57,500 nucleotides of DNA from Bacillus infantis NRRL B-14911 (GTDB lineage: Bacteria; Bacillota; Bacilli; Bacillales; Cytobacillaceae), in contig NC_022524.1 in assembly GCF_000473245.1 (NCBI RefSeq), positions 37,501 to 95,000 of the forward strand, read 5' to 3'. Positions 36,878 to 47,400 of this stretch are shown here, piece after piece; within the stretch, counting starts at the first letter, position 1; every line of letters begins with the position of its first letter. A program made the position numbers and the translations under genes. The notes beneath the pieces are model-generated. The model was given only the letters and a program-made list of their open reading frames with translations. It was not told where the DNA came from and searched no databases.

Positions 36878-39355
36878 ATGGAAAAGGCGGAACAGACGGT
36901 AATGGATCCTGCTGGGGAAGTTGATTTCAACGGATCGAAGCTCGAATTGGCAAAAGGCCTTCACAAGTTCCAGATGAAGATGGAGGCCTTTTTTATCAAA
37001 AAGGGCTATATCCTTCTATTGATCGGATTTCTCTTGGGAAGGGCGCTCATCCTGGCGAAATTGACGCCCTTCAGCCTGCCGTTCTTTGCAGCGGTCTATC
37101 TGATCAAGAGGGATAAGGCACCGCTGGCCCTGATTGGGCTTACTGCCGGTGCATTCACTTTATCTATGATGAATGCAGCATCAGTGTTTGGAATCTGCTT
37201 TATATTCCTCTTCGCCTTCCGGGTTTCTAAAAAGTGGCTGAAAAATGAAGTAAGGGCCCTGCCGGTCTATACATTTTTCGTATTGGCGATCGGGAAGATT
37301 GCAGAAGCTTATATTGTTTCAGGACAGCTGTCGCTTTATGATGCGATGATGGCCGGCGTGGAAGCAAGCCTCGGCTTTATCCTTACTCTGATTTTCCTGC
37401 AGAGCCTGCCATTGCTCAGCATATCAAAAAGAAGGCAGTCTTTGAAAACTGAGGAAATAGTCTGCCTGATCATCATGCTAGCCTCAGTCATGACCGGAAC
37501 GATCGGCTGGTCGGTGTATGACCTGTCTGTTGAACATATATTATCCAGATATCTGGTTCTATTATTTGCATTTGTTGCAGGCGCAACGGTCGGGTCAACA
37601 GTCGGGGTGGTGACCGGATTGATTTTCAGCCTGGCGAATGTTTCTAGTTTCTATCATATGAGCCTTCTTGCTTTCTCCGGCCTCCTGGGCGGCCTGCTGA
37701 AGGAAGGGAGAAAGCTTGGCGTGGCGTGCGGACTGCTGATTGCCACCTTATTAATCGGGATGTATGGGGAAGGAACGGGTACCTTGCTGAAAACAGTTCT
37801 GGAGACTGGTGCAGCAACGGTCTTATTTTTCCTGACCCCGCAGGCGCTGACAGGGAAGCTTGCCAGGCATATACCGGGGACCCCAGAGTATGCGGCGGAG
37901 CAGCAGCAGTATATGCGGAAGATGCGGGACGTTACAGCCCAGCGCGTTGCCCAATTCTCGACTGTATTCCAGGCTTTGTCCAAAAGTTTCTCTTCCCATG
38001 ATAATCCCATTGATTGGGATGGGGAGGAAAGGGAGATGGATTATTTCCTGAGCAATGTCACGGAGAAAACATGCCAGACCTGTTTCAAGAAAGACCATTG
38101 CTGGGCAAGGAACTTTGATACAACCTATGAATATATGAAGGAAATTATGCATGAAATGGATGCCCAGCAGGGGACCGTTTCCGGAAGGCTGACAAGGGAG
38201 TGGGAAAAACATTGCACCCGCTCTAAAAAGGTATTGGAAACGATGCATCAGGAGCTGACGTTTTATCAGGCAAATCTGAAGCTCAAAAAGCAGGTTCAGG
38301 AGAGCAGAAGGCTTGTGGCAGACCAGCTGCTGGGCGTGTCAGAGGTAATGGGCGATTTTGCGAAAGAAATCCAGCGGGAGAGGGAAAATCATCATAAGCA
38401 GGAAGAGTCCATCCTCGACGCACTCCAGGGGTTTGACATCCAGATCGAACAGGTGGAGATTTACAGCCTGGAGCAGGGGAATGTCGACATTGATATGACG
38501 ATCCCCTACTGCAGGGGGCACGGCGAGTGTGAAAAACTGATAGCCCCGATGCTGTCAGATATATTGGGAGAAACCATTCTTGTCAATTCAGAGGAGTGTT
38601 CCACATTTGGAAGCGGCAGCTGCTACGTGACTTTCCGATCGGCTAAAGCCTATGCGGTTGAAACCGGGGTGGCCCATGCAGCAAAGGATGGCGGACTGAT
38701 TTCCGGTGACAGCTATTCGACCATCGAGCTTGGAGGAGGTAAATATGCCATTGCCATCAGCGACGGGATGGGGAACGGCGAAAGGGCCCATATTGAGAGC
38801 AAGGAAACCCTCCAGCTGCTTCAAAAGATTCTTCAATCAGGGATAGAGGAGAAGGTTGCGATTAAGTCGGTCAACTCTGTACTGTCATTGAGGACGACGG
38901 ACGAAATCTTTTCCACTCTTGATCTGGCCATGGTCGATCTGCAAAATGCAGCAGCCAAGTTCCTGAAGATTGGATCGACACCAAGCTTCATTAAGAGAGG
39001 CGGCAAGGTCCTCAAGGTTCAGGCAAGCAATCTGCCGATGGGGATATTGCAGGAATTCGAGGTGGATGTGGTCAGTGAGCAGCTGAAGGCAGGCGATCTC
39101 CTGATCATGATGAGCGATGGTGTTTTTGAAGGTCCCAAGCATGTGGAAAACTATGACCTGTGGATGAAGCGGAAGATCCATGAGCTGAAAACAGAGGATC
39201 CTCAGGAAATAGCCGACCTGATCATGGAGGAGGTCATCAGGTCTCGTTCAGGCCTGATCGAGGATGATATGACTGTGGTAGTATCCAAAATAAAGCATAA
39301 TACGCCAAAATGGGCTTCCATCCCGGTCCAGAAGCTGCGCCAAAAAGCCAACTGA
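36878..39355 (+). CDS. spoIIE: Stage II sporulation protein E
   Basis: A membrane-bound PP2C-type phosphatase that dephosphorylates SpoIIAA, releases SigF in the forespore and also interacts with FtsZ at the polar septum. The 825 residues show about ten membrane segments within residues 45-335, a central oligomerisation region with CQTCFKKDHCW, and the C-terminal phosphatase domain (about 590-810) with DSYSTIELGGGKYAIAISDGMGNG and LLIMMSDGVFEGP carrying the metal-binding aspartates. The start has GGGGAGTGG upstream. Its promoter carries Spo0A boxes. Confidence 0.97.
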   Translation: MEKAEQTVMDPAGEVDFNGSKLELAKGLHKFQMKMEAFFIKKGYILLLIGFLLGRALILAKLTPFSLPFFAAVYLIKRDKAPLALIGLTAGAFTLSMMNAASVFGICFIFLFAFRVSKKWLKNEVRALPVYTFFVLAIGKIAEAYIVSGQLSLYDAMMAGVEASLGFILTLIFLQSLPLLSISKRRQSLKTEEIVCLIIMLASVMTGTIGWSVYDLSVEHILSRYLVLLFAFVAGATVGSTVGVVTGLIFSLANVSSFYHMSLLAFSGLLGGLLKEGRKLGVACGLLIATLLIGMYGEGTGTLLKTVLETGAATVLFFLTPQALTGKLARHIPGTPEYAAEQQQYMRKMRDVTAQRVAQFSTVFQALSKSFSSHDNPIDWDGEEREMDYFLSNVTEKTCQTCFKKDHCWARNFDTTYEYMKEIMHEMDAQQGTVSGRLTREWEKHCTRSKKVLETMHQELTFYQANLKLKKQVQESRRLVADQLLGVSEVMGDFAKEIQRERENHHKQEESILDALQGFDIQIEQVEIYSLEQGNVDIDMTIPYCRGHGECEKLIAPMLSDILGETILVNSEECSTFGSGSCYVTFRSAKAYAVETGVAHAAKDGGLISGDSYSTIELGGGKYAIAISDGMGNGERAHIESKETLQLLQKILQSGIEEKVAIKSVNSVLSLRTTDEIFSTLDLAMVDLQNAAAKFLKIGSTPSFIKRGGKVLKVQASNLPMGILQEFEVDVVSEQLKAGDLLIMMSDGVFEGPKHVENYDLWMKRKIHELKTEDPQEIADLIMEEVIRSRSGLIEDDMTVVVSKIKHNTPKWASIPVQKLRQKAN

Positions 39356-39444
39356 TTATTTTGTCCCTCTCTTCCTCCGAACATGTATATTTCCGTCCTG
39401 TTCCGTCGAAAATGGTACCAATAAGGAACAGGAGGGGAGATTAT

Positions 39445-40182
39445 ATGAAGACCGGAACACTGAAACAGATTCTGCTTATTACAGACGGCTGCTCCAATCA
39501 GGGCGAAGACCCTGTGGCCATGTCAGCTTTGGCGAAAGAACAGGGCATTACGGTAAATGTCATCGGAGTAATGGAGAAGGATGTCATTGACGAACGGGGC
39601 ATGAATGAAATTGACGGGATTGCCCTCTCCGGGGGCGGGGTAAGCCAGGTCGTATACTCGCAGGCGTTATCCCAGACGGTCCAGATGGTAACGAGGAAGG
39701 CAATGACGCAAACACTCCAGGGTGTGGTGAATAAGGAGCTTCAGCAAATATTGGGCGGCTCCCAGACGGTTGAAGACCTTCCGCCGGAAAAAAGGGGAGA
39801 GGTCATGGAGGTTGTAGATGAGCTCGGGGAAACAGTCGAGCTTGAGGTGCTGGTCCTCGTCGATACAAGTGCGAGCATGAAGCATAAACTCCCGACGGTC
39901 AAGGAAGCCCTTCTCGATTTGTCTTTGAGCTTGAATGCCCGTTCTGGCGATAACCGTTTTGCAGTTTTTGTATTTCCCGGGAAAAAGAATGATGTCGAAA
40001 AACTGCTGGATTGGACGCCAAGGCTCGAATCACTGACAAGCATTTTTTCAAAGCTGTCAACAGGAGGCATCACCCCTACCGGGCCGGCAATCCGTGAAGC
40101 TTTAAGCTATTTCAAGAAAAAACGTTCACTAAGGAGCCTGCTTTCCCGTGATGATGAACAATACATTGAAGAGTCTATGTAA
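39445..40182 (+). CDS. yabS: VWA-domain protein YabS
   Basis: The C-terminal half is a von Willebrand factor A domain: LVLVDTSASMKHKLPTV has the MIDAS metal motif DxSxS, and the threonine and aspartate of later MIDAS positions are in the GGITPTGPA and DNRFAVFVF blocks. The N-terminal half is a second, incomplete VWA-like repeat starting ILLITDGCSNQG. The 245 residues match B. subtilis YabS, which is sporulation-expressed with unknown role. ATG 39445 has AGGAGGGG upstream. It overlaps yabT by 32 bases, so joint function with that kinase is plausible. Confidence 0.92.
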   Translation: MKTGTLKQILLITDGCSNQGEDPVAMSALAKEQGITVNVIGVMEKDVIDERGMNEIDGIALSGGGVSQVVYSQALSQTVQMVTRKAMTQTLQGVVNKELQQILGGSQTVEDLPPEKRGEVMEVVDELGETVELEVLVLVDTSASMKHKLPTVKEALLDLSLSLNARSGDNRFAVFVFPGKKNDVEKLLDWTPRLESLTSIFSKLSTGGITPTGPAIREALSYFKKKRSLRSLLSRDDEQYIEESM

Positions 40183-41143
40183 AGTAAGCCCTGGGACGAT
40201 TATCGAAGGGAAATGGCATCGCAACCGGTATACGATTATAAGGGAGCTTGGCTGGGGGGCGAATGGGATCGTCTATCTTGCCCAGTGCCGGAATCAGCAG
40301 GTTGCCTTAAAGATGAGTGATAATGGAATGTCCGTTACCTCTGAAGTAAATGTGCTCAAATCCTTTGCCAAGGTCCAGGGTTCTGCCCTCGGGCCTTCTT
40401 TGCTTGATGTCGATGACTGGGAGAGGAAGGATGCCCGGATTTCCTTTTATGCAATGGAATACATACACGGACCTGATCTGCTCGGCTTCATCCGGCAAAA
40501 AGGTCCTTCCTGGACAGAAGTGCTTCTTTCCCAGCTGCTCAGCGATCTGGAAAAGCTTCATCAGAGCGGATGGGTGTTTGGCGATCTTAAGCCGGAAAAC
40601 CTGATAGTGACTTCCCCTCCTCCGAGGATACGCTGCATCGATGTGGGCGGTACAACCATCAAAGGGAGGGCAATCAAGGAATTTACTGAGTTTTACGACC
40701 GCGGATATTGGGGGCTTGGTACAAGGAAGGCCGATCCGCAGTATGACTTATTCGCTGCTGCAATGGTGCTGATTAATCTATATTATCCTAAGCGGTTCAA
40801 TAAGACTGCAGGTGGCATCGGCCAGCTCAGGGATATGATCAGACAGAACAAAGAGCTGATGAAATATGAGCTTATGCTCATGAAGGCACTGGAGGGAAGG
40901 TATGCATCCGCTGCTGAAATGAGGAAAGAGCTTCTTGCATTGCCTGCAGCGGGGCAGCCTGAAAGCCGCACGGCCAGGCGGAGTGCAGCCAGGAACCAGG
41001 CTGCCGGTCCTCGGCCAGCCCCCTCACGGACCAGGCAGGGAGCCAAGGATCAGAAGAAGAAAGGCGGATTCCTGGAAACGGTGCTCATTGTCTTTGTTAT
41101 TTCAGTCCTTTATTTCGTTTATATTTATGGACAGCTGGTCTAA
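40151..41143 (+). CDS. yabT: Sporulation Ser/Thr kinase YabT
   Basis: A Hanks-type kinase that in B. subtilis is at the septum, binds DNA and phosphorylates RecA during spore development. Residues 20-270 form the kinase: GWGANGIVY (glycine loop), ALKMS (ATP lysine), and the catalytic loop GDLKPENL. The usual HRD motif is FGD and the DFG motif is DVG, as in other YabT. A basic linker rich in R/A/P (about 277-310) and one C-terminal membrane segment (ETVLIVFVISVLYFVYIYG) follow. ATG 40151 (MMNNTLKSL) is chosen; GTG 40148 and ATG 40154 are possible. It starts inside yabS. Confidence 0.93.
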   Translation: MMNNTLKSLCKVSPGTIIEGKWHRNRYTIIRELGWGANGIVYLAQCRNQQVALKMSDNGMSVTSEVNVLKSFAKVQGSALGPSLLDVDDWERKDARISFYAMEYIHGPDLLGFIRQKGPSWTEVLLSQLLSDLEKLHQSGWVFGDLKPENLIVTSPPPRIRCIDVGGTTIKGRAIKEFTEFYDRGYWGLGTRKADPQYDLFAAAMVLINLYYPKRFNKTAGGIGQLRDMIRQNKELMKYELMLMKALEGRYASAAEMRKELLALPAAGQPESRTARRSAARNQAAGPRPAPSRTRQGAKDQKKKGGFLETVLIVFVISVLYFVYIYGQLV

Positions 41144-41244
41144 AGAAAAATGATGAAACTTTTCGCTTGTGCATACGTACATAATGGAGCAGGCAGAAGC
41201 CCCCTGGATGCGATATGCATTCCATCAGGGTTATGCTTTGGAGA

Positions 41245-41272
41245 TTGCAGGCAAAGATGCTATTCTTAATAT
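41245..41272 (+). promoter_or_regulatory. Possible promoter of tilS
   Basis: TTGCAG (41245-41250), 16 bases, TAATAT (41267-41272). Only a moderate match to SigA boxes. Confidence 0.35.
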
Positions 41273-41354
41273 AGTAGTTTCCTTCAATAAGGTTATTCAC
41301 CCATCACCAGGGGTATAAGGGACTATAGATTTTTCAGGTAAGGAAGAATTTATT

Positions 41355-42743
41355 ATGCTTGATGCAAAAGCCGAAGCTTTCCTTCGGCATCATGGTGTGC
41401 GGCTTGAAGGCAAAAAGGTGCTTGTAGGCGTGTCCGGAGGCCCCGATTCCCTTGCACTTCTCCACCTGCTGTGGAAAAAACGCAAGGTGTGGGGAGCTGA
41501 ACCCGCGGCGATTCATTTTGACCATATGTTCAGGGGTGAGGAATCCTATCAGGAAGCCCGATTTGTCCAATCCTTTTGTGAAGAGCGGAACATTCCGTTT
41601 GAGATGAGGAGGGAGGATGTATCGGCATATATGAAGGAATCCGGTAAAAGCTCCCAGACGGCGGCGCGCGAATGCCGGTACCGCTTTTTTGAAGAGGCCA
41701 TGAAGGCATCAGGGGCATCATACCTGGCACTCGGCCATCATGGGGATGATCAGATGGAAACCATCCTGATGCGGCTGACAAGAGGCAGCACAGGGGAAGC
41801 AAGATCAGGGATCCCTTTCTCCCGTCCGTTTGGCGGCGGGGAGATCATCCGTCCTTTCCTGTGCCTTGAGCGGGGAGAGATTGAAGAGTATTGTTTAAGC
41901 AATGAGCTGGACCCCCGAAGAGATCCGAGCAATGAAAAGGATGTTTACAGCCGAAACCGTTTCAGGAGAAACGTCCTGCCATTCCTGAAGTCGGAAAACC
42001 CGCAGGCCCATGTTCATTTTCAGCGTTTCAGCGAAGAGCTGCGCGGCGATGAACAGCTCCTTCAGGAATTAACGGCCCGGGAAATGAATACAGTAATGAA
42101 GAAGAAGGAAGATGCCGAAATCACGATTGATGCAGAACGCTTCATGCTAATGCCAATGCCTTTACAAAGGAGAGGTATTCAACTAATATTAAACTATCTC
42201 TATCAAGAGAGGCCTGCATCATTATCCGCCTTACATATTGAGAAGATATTTTCAATATTGAACAATCCTCATCCTTCCGGTTCACTTGATTTCCCAAACG
42301 GCTTAAAAATTGTGCGATCATACGGCTTTTGCCATTTCAGGTACAGCCACTCTGAGGTGCAAGCCTATCGTTTTGAGATAAATCAGCCCGGAAAAATCGA
42401 GCTTCCGAGCGCCGGTGCCCTACTGGCAGGAGAGAGCGGAGATCATAGAGGAACGGCAGATCTGAATTGCTTTGAAGTCAGCAGGGATAATGTGCATTTT
42501 CCGCTTATTGTCCGCACCCGCGAAGCCGGGGACAGAATGACGATAAAAGGAATGAACGGGACGAAAAAAGTGAAATCTATTTTTATCGACAGGAAAATCC
42601 CTTTGCATGAACGGGACAGCTGGCCCATCGTGACTGACAGCAGCGGGGAAATCCTCTGGATTCCCGGATTGAGCAAATCTGCTTATATGCTGCCTGCAGG
42701 TTCTGACACCAGGAATATTTTTTTAACATATATAAAGCATTGA
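41355..42743 (+). CDS. tilS: tRNA(Ile)-lysidine synthase
   Basis: Attaches lysine to C34 of the tRNA-Ile with anticodon CAU so that it reads AUA. The 462 residues carry the PP-loop SGGPDS (residues 27-32), the [11 protein letters not shown] motif, the tRNA-contact stretch [13 protein letters not shown], and the C-terminal domain of Bacillus-type TilS. In B. subtilis it lies between yabT and hprT and is essential. The GGTAAGGAAG ribosome binding site precedes ATG. A fair promoter-like pair (TTGCAG, TAATAT) is at about 41245-41272. Confidence 0.95.
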   Translation: MLDAKAEAFLRHHGVRLEGKKVLVGVSGGPDSLALLHLLWKKRKVWGAEPAAIHFDHMFRGEESYQEARFVQSFCEERNIPFEMRREDVSAYMKESGKSSQTAARECRYRFFEEAMKASGASYLALGHHGDDQMETILMRLTRGSTGEARSGIPFSRPFGGGEIIRPFLCLERGEIEEYCLSNELDPRRDPSNEKDVYSRNRFRRNVLPFLKSENPQAHVHFQRFSEELRGDEQLLQELTAREMNTVMKKKEDAEITIDAERFMLMPMPLQRRGIQLILNYLYQERPASLSALHIEKIFSILNNPHPSGSLDFPNGLKIVRSYGFCHFRYSHSEVQAYRFEINQPGKIELPSAGALLAGESGDHRGTADLNCFEVSRDNVHFPLIVRTREAGDRMTIKGMNGTKKVKSIFIDRKIPLHERDSWPIVTDSSGEILWIPGLSKSAYMLPAGSDTRNIFLTYIKH

Positions 42744-42765
42744 TCTTCTAGGGGGCACACTATTC

Positions 42766-43311
42766 ATGAAAAACGATATCGAAAAAGTACTAATTTCCGA
42801 AGAGGAACTCCAGGCAAAGACTAAAGAGCTTGCCCAGCAGCTGACTGAGGAATATATGGACCGCTATCCTTTGGCAATCGGCGTCCTGAAAGGGGCAATG
42901 CCTTTCATGGGAGACCTTTTGAAGCGCATTGATACGTATCTTGAGATGGACTTTATGGACGTTTCCAGCTACGGCAATTCAACAGTCTCTTCCGGAGAAG
43001 TCAAAATCCTGAAAGACCTGGATACTTCAGTGGAAGGCAGGGACATCCTGATCATTGAAGACATCATCGACAGCGGCCTGACACTAAGCTATCTGGTTGA
43101 ACTGTTCCGCTACAGGAAAGCAAAAAGCATCAAGATTGTCACTCTTCTGGATAAACCGACCGGCAGAAAGGCAGATATCAAAGCCGATTATGTAGGGTTC
43201 ATCGTTCCGGATGAATTCGTGGTTGGCTATGGCCTTGACTATGCGGAAAGATACCGCAACCTTCCATATATAGGGGTTTTGAAGCCTGAAGTATACACAA
43301 ACAATGATTAA
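42766..43311 (+). CDS. hprT: Hypoxanthine phosphoribosyltransferase
   Basis: Salvages hypoxanthine and guanine with PRPP. The 181 residues contain the PRPP loop [18 protein letters not shown] (about 95-112), the flexible loop [16 protein letters not shown] and the C-terminal [34 protein letters not shown] is upstream. It follows tilS after 22 bases, so one message is likely; tilS-hprT-ftsH is conserved in Bacillus. TilS and HprT interact in B. subtilis in activating ftsH expression. Confidence 0.97.
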   Translation: MKNDIEKVLISEEELQAKTKELAQQLTEEYMDRYPLAIGVLKGAMPFMGDLLKRIDTYLEMDFMDVSSYGNSTVSSGEVKILKDLDTSVEGRDILIIEDIIDSGLTLSYLVELFRYRKAKSIKIVTLLDKPTGRKADIKADYVGFIVPDEFVVGYGLDYAERYRNLPYIGVLKPEVYTNND

Positions 43312-43388
43312 GCAATCCTATATGTGAGAGGTTTATGACAAGCCTTGCTAAAAGCATGGACCAGCCCGGTTTTCAAAAGTGTAATTTC

Positions 43389-43421
43389 TTGAATTGGCAT
43401 GATTTACTATGATACTATACA
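43389..43421 (+). promoter_or_regulatory. Promoter region of ftsH
   Basis: TTGGCA (43394-43399), 16 bases, TATACA (43416-43421); the overlapping TTGAAT (43389) with TACTAT at 18 bases is an alternative. Both end about 35 bases before ftsH. Confidence 0.55.
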
Positions 43422-43454
43422 ATATAGTTTGTTTACCGTGGGAGGAGGTAAGGG

Positions 43455-45443
43455 ATGAATCGGATCTTCCGGAATACCATCTTTTATTTATTAATCTTTT
43501 TAGTCATTATAGGCGTTGTCAGCTTCTTTAACGGCAACAATGAGCCGACAGACCATATATCTTATGACGAATTCGTCGGTTACCTGGACAGCGGCGAGGT
43601 AACAGAGCTTTCAATGCAGCCTGAGCGCGGGGTATTTGAGGTGCGGGGCAAGCTTGAAGGCTATGATGAAGATAAATTCTTTATCACATATGTATGGAAC
43701 AGCGACAATCTGCTGGACCGCATAGATGAGGCGGCAGCCAATGCGAAGGTGGATGTACAGCCTGCCAAGGAAACGAGCGGCTGGGTAACATTCTTCACTA
43801 GCATCATTCCGTTCATCATCATTTTCATCCTGTTCTTCTTCCTGCTTAATCAAGCACAGGGCGGCGGCAGCCGGGTCATGAACTTCGGCAAGAGCAAAGC
43901 CAAGCTTTATAGTGAAGAAAAAAAGAAAGTCCGCTTCAAGGATGTTGCTGGTGCGGATGAAGAAAAGCAAGAACTTGTAGAAGTCGTCGAGTTCCTGAAG
44001 GATCCACGCAAATTCGCGGATCTTGGGGCCCGAATTCCTAAAGGGGTGCTTCTGGTCGGACCTCCGGGTACCGGTAAAACCCTGCTGGCGCGTGCTGTTG
44101 CCGGTGAAGCAGGCGTACCGTTCTTCTCGATCAGCGGTTCCGATTTCGTTGAAATGTTTGTTGGTGTCGGTGCATCCCGTGTGCGTGACCTGTTTGAGAA
44201 CGCCAAGAAAAATGCACCGTGTATTATATTCATTGATGAGATTGATGCAGTGGGACGCCAGCGTGGCGCCGGACTTGGCGGAGGCCATGATGAGCGCGAA
44301 CAGACGCTGAACCAATTGCTTGTTGAAATGGATGGATTCGGGGCTAACGAAGGAATCATCATCGTAGCCGCAACGAACCGTCCGGATATTCTTGACCCGG
44401 CCCTTCTGCGTCCGGGACGATTTGACCGCCAGATCACTGTTGACCGTCCGGACGTTAATGGACGTGAAGCAGTACTGAAGGTACATGCCCGCAATAAGCC
44501 GCTTGATGAGTCTGTAAATCTGAAGGCTATTGCAGCAAGGACGCCAGGCTTCTCAGGTGCCGACCTTGAAAACTTATTGAATGAGGCTGCCCTTGTCGCG
44601 GCACGCCAGAATAAGAAAAAAGTCGATATGACCGATATTGATGAGGCGACGGACAGAGTTATAGCCGGACCTGCCAAGAAAAGCCGCGTCATTTCCAAGA
44701 AAGAAAGAAATATCGTGGCATTCCATGAAGCCGGGCATACTGTGATCGGTGTCATGCTGGATGAGGCTGAAATGGTCCATAAGGTAACCATCGTTCCGCG
44801 CGGCCAGGCTGGCGGATATGCCGTCATGCTGCCGAAGGAAGACCGATACTTCATGACGAAGCCGGAGCTTTTGGATAAGATTGTCGGCCTCCTGGGCGGA
44901 CGTGTTGCCGAAGAGATTGTCTTTGGCGAAGTCAGCACAGGCGCGCACAATGACTTCCAGCGCGCAACCGGCATTGCCAGGAGAATGGTGACTGAATTCG
45001 GTATGAGCGATAAGCTCGGACCGCTTCAGTTCGGACAGTCCCAGGGCCAAGTGTTCCTTGGCAGGGATTTCAACAACGAGCAGAACTACTCTGATGCGAT
45101 TGCCTACGAAATCGACCTGGAAATCCAGCGCATCATTAAAGAGTGTTATGAAAAAGCAAGAAAAGTCCTTACAGAAAACCGCGATAAGCTTGACTTGATT
45201 GCCAACACACTTCTGGAAGTTGAAACTCTTGATGCTGAACAGATCAAGAGCCTTGTGGACAATGGCAAGCTGCCTGACCGCAAAGTGATCGACGCAAGCA
45301 CAGATGATGTGAAGGTCAATATCAACATCAAGAAAGATGAAGATGCTGTGAAGGAAATCCATCCGGCAGATTCAAATGATCCGGTTGCACCTAAGGATGA
45401 TGCCGGCCCAACCGGCAGCGCTGACGAAAAGCGCGACCTATAA
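43455..45443 (+). CDS. ftsH: ATP-dependent zinc metalloprotease FtsH
   Basis: Membrane-anchored AAA protease that degrades membrane and regulatory proteins, including SpoVM in Bacillus. The 662 residues have two membrane segments (about 7-25 and 110-132) flanking an external domain, then AAA ATPase (Walker [12 protein letters not shown], Walker [35 protein letters not shown]) and the zinc site HEAGH (residues 424-428) with a downstream aspartate. The C-terminal tail is Asp/Pro-rich and variable. GGGAGGAGG lies upstream. The strong terminator after it separates it from coaX. Confidence 0.98.
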   Translation: MNRIFRNTIFYLLIFLVIIGVVSFFNGNNEPTDHISYDEFVGYLDSGEVTELSMQPERGVFEVRGKLEGYDEDKFFITYVWNSDNLLDRIDEAAANAKVDVQPAKETSGWVTFFTSIIPFIIIFILFFFLLNQAQGGGSRVMNFGKSKAKLYSEEKKKVRFKDVAGADEEKQELVEVVEFLKDPRKFADLGARIPKGVLLVGPPGTGKTLLARAVAGEAGVPFFSISGSDFVEMFVGVGASRVRDLFENAKKNAPCIIFIDEIDAVGRQRGAGLGGGHDEREQTLNQLLVEMDGFGANEGIIIVAATNRPDILDPALLRPGRFDRQITVDRPDVNGREAVLKVHARNKPLDESVNLKAIAARTPGFSGADLENLLNEAALVAARQNKKKVDMTDIDEATDRVIAGPAKKSRVISKKERNIVAFHEAGHTVIGVMLDEAEMVHKVTIVPRGQAGGYAVMLPKEDRYFMTKPELLDKIVGLLGGRVAEEIVFGEVSTGAHNDFQRATGIARRMVTEFGMSDKLGPLQFGQSQGQVFLGRDFNNEQNYSDAIAYEIDLEIQRIIKECYEKARKVLTENRDKLDLIANTLLEVETLDAEQIKSLVDNGKLPDRKVIDASTDDVKVNINIKKDEDAVKEIHPADSNDPVAPKDDAGPTGSADEKRDL

Positions 45444-45452
45444 TCGACAAAG

Positions 45453-45500
45453 AAGCTGACTCAGGAAAGCCACAATCTGGCCGCCTGAGTCAGCTTTTTG
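45453..45500 (+). terminator. ftsH terminator
   Basis: AGCTGACTCAGG (45454-45465) pairs with CCTGAGTCAGCT (45484-45495), with a small inner hairpin, followed by TTTTTG. Confidence 0.92.
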
Positions 45501-45614
45501 CTTTTTGGGAAACAATAAGGGTATCTTTAAATGGGCACAGGCTCAGCAGCAGCGTCTGTTTTCAGGCACGCAGGATCTCCTGGCGGGCAAGGACAGGGTG
45601 CAGGTCTTTTTCTA

Positions 45615-45643
45615 TTACGATTCGGCAGGAGTTGTGATATGAT
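45615..45643 (+). promoter_or_regulatory. Extended -10 promoter of coaX
   Basis: TGa-TATGAT (-10 at 45638-45643) with a weak TTACGA 17 bases upstream, about 48 bases before coaX. Confidence 0.45.
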
Positions 45644-45690
45644 GTTGGCAGTGTGTTTGTGTTAGAAAAATTATAAAAGTGGTGAGAATG

Positions 45691-46470
45691 TTGATCTTTG
45701 TATTTGACGTGGGAAATACAAATATTGTGCTTGGTGTATATGATGGCGAAGAGCTGAAGCACCATTGGAGAATAGAGACGAACCGGAATAAAACAGAAGA
45801 TGAATATGGGATGATCGTGAAATCTCTTTTTGAGCATGTGAATCTCTCATTTTCTAACATAGATGGCATCATTATTTCTTCGGTTGTGCCGCCGATCATG
45901 TTTGCGCTTGAAAGAATGTGCCAGAAGTACTTTCATCATAAGCCCCTTGTCGTTGGCCCCGGCATTAAGACCGGTCTTAATATCAAGTATGAAAATCCGC
46001 GCGAGGTGGGCGCTGACAGGATCGTCAATGCAGTTGCAGCCATCCATGAGTATGGCGGACCGCTTATCATAGTCGATTTTGGGACTGCGACAACTTACTG
46101 CTATATTAATGCTGATAAGCAGTATATGGGCGGAGCAATTGCACCAGGCGTCAACATTTCGACTGAGGCATTATATTCAAAGGCCGCTAAGCTTCCGAGG
46201 ATAGAAATTGCCCGTCCTGAACATATTGTCGGCAAGAATACGGTAGCCGCCATGCAATCAGGCATTGTGTACGGATATGTTGGACAGGTAGAGGGCATCG
46301 TGAAGAGGATGAAGGACCAGAGTGATGAAAATCCATTGGTCATTGCCACCGGTGGACTTGCCAATCTGATTGCCCAGGAATCAAATATGATCGACATTGT
46401 CGACCCGTTTTTAACATTGAAAGGATTACAGTTAATTTATAAACGAAATAGGGAAAGTATAAAGAAATAG
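45691..46470 (+). CDS. coaX: Type III pantothenate kinase
   Basis: First step of coenzyme A synthesis from pantothenate; type III enzymes (ASKHA fold) need no feedback by CoA. The motifs [12 protein letters not shown] (phosphate 1), [14 protein letters not shown] and [10 protein letters not shown]-like [13 protein letters not shown] (about 128) are clear. I prefer TTG 45691 ([11 protein letters not shown]): GGTGAG is 4 bases before it and homologues begin at this methionine; ATG 45688 is one codon upstream and nearly as good. The next gene, hslO, begins 27 bases downstream. Confidence 0.94.
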   Translation: MIFVFDVGNTNIVLGVYDGEELKHHWRIETNRNKTEDEYGMIVKSLFEHVNLSFSNIDGIIISSVVPPIMFALERMCQKYFHHKPLVVGPGIKTGLNIKYENPREVGADRIVNAVAAIHEYGGPLIIVDFGTATTYCYINADKQYMGGAIAPGVNISTEALYSKAAKLPRIEIARPEHIVGKNTVAAMQSGIVYGYVGQVEGIVKRMKDQSDENPLVIATGGLANLIAQESNMIDIVDPFLTLKGLQLIYKRNRESIKK

Positions 46471-46497
46471 GAAATACAGCTTTGAAAGGAGTACAAG

Positions 46498-47376
46498 ATG
46501 GAAGATTATTTGATTAAGGCGCTTGCCTTTAATGGACAGGTGCGTGCGTACGCTGCCCGCAGCACAGATACGGTGGGAGAGGCGCAAAGAAGGCATTACA
46601 CGTGGCCGACGGCTTCTGCTGCTCTTGGCAGGGCAATGACTGCAGGTGTGATGATGGGGGCGATGCTGAAAGGCGAGGAAAAGCTGACCATCAAAATTGA
46701 AGGCGGCGGCCCGCTTGGCCCAATCCTGGTTGACAGCAATTCTAAGGGAGAGGTCCGCGGCTATGTGACACATCCGCAGACCCATTTCGACTTGAATGAG
46801 CAAGGGAAGCTGGATGTCCGCAGGGCAGTCGGTACTGATGGCATGCTGACTGTCGTCAAGGACATCGGGATGAGAGAGCATTTCACAGGACAGGTGCCAA
46901 TCGTTTCAGGTGAGCTTGGAGAGGATTTCACTTATTATTTTGCTATGTCTGAGCAGCTTCCTTCCTCTGTCGGAGTTGGTGTTCTTGTAAATCCGGACAA
47001 TACGATTCTTGCCTCTGGAGGGTTCATTCTTCAGCTCCTTCCAGGAACAGATGAAGAGACAATTACAAGAATTGAGAACAGGCTGAAGGAAATTCCTCCT
47101 GTGTCCAAGCTGATTGAAAAAGGCCTTACACCGGAAGAGCTCTTGAATGAGATTCTTGGAGAGGGAAATGTAAAGATTCTGGAAAAAATGCCAGTATCCT
47201 TTGAATGCACATGCTCCAAGGAGCGGTTTGCAACGAGCATCATCAGCCTGGGCAGGGATGAAATCCAGGATATGATCGATACAGACGGCGAAGCAGAAGC
47301 CCAATGCCATTTCTGCAACGAAAAATACCATTACTCAAAAGAAGAGCTTGAGGCACTAAAAAGCGAAGCGGTATAA
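46498..47376 (+). CDS. hslO: Redox-regulated chaperone Hsp33
   Basis: A holdase activated by oxidative stress. The 292 residues contain the N-terminal substrate-binding core ([35 protein letters not shown]) and the C-terminal zinc redox switch, four Cys in the arrangement CTCS...CHFC (about residues 236-268). GAAAGGAG is upstream. coaX-hslO-yacD is also the B. subtilis order (yacB-yacC-yacD) and probably one operon. Confidence 0.97.
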   Translation: MEDYLIKALAFNGQVRAYAARSTDTVGEAQRRHYTWPTASAALGRAMTAGVMMGAMLKGEEKLTIKIEGGGPLGPILVDSNSKGEVRGYVTHPQTHFDLNEQGKLDVRRAVGTDGMLTVVKDIGMREHFTGQVPIVSGELGEDFTYYFAMSEQLPSSVGVGVLVNPDNTILASGGFILQLLPGTDEETITRIENRLKEIPPVSKLIEKGLTPEELLNEILGEGNVKILEKMPVSFECTCSKERFATSIISLGRDEIQDMIDTDGEAEAQCHFCNEKYHYSKEELEALKSEAV

Positions 47377-47400
47377 AGCTGTTTTCTGGGGGAGGAAACT

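Noticed and set aside
43907-44974. 355-residue open frame on the minus strand within ftsH
   Set aside because: It is a shadow of the biased codon use of ftsH; the product is Ser/Arg-rich and resembles nothing known.
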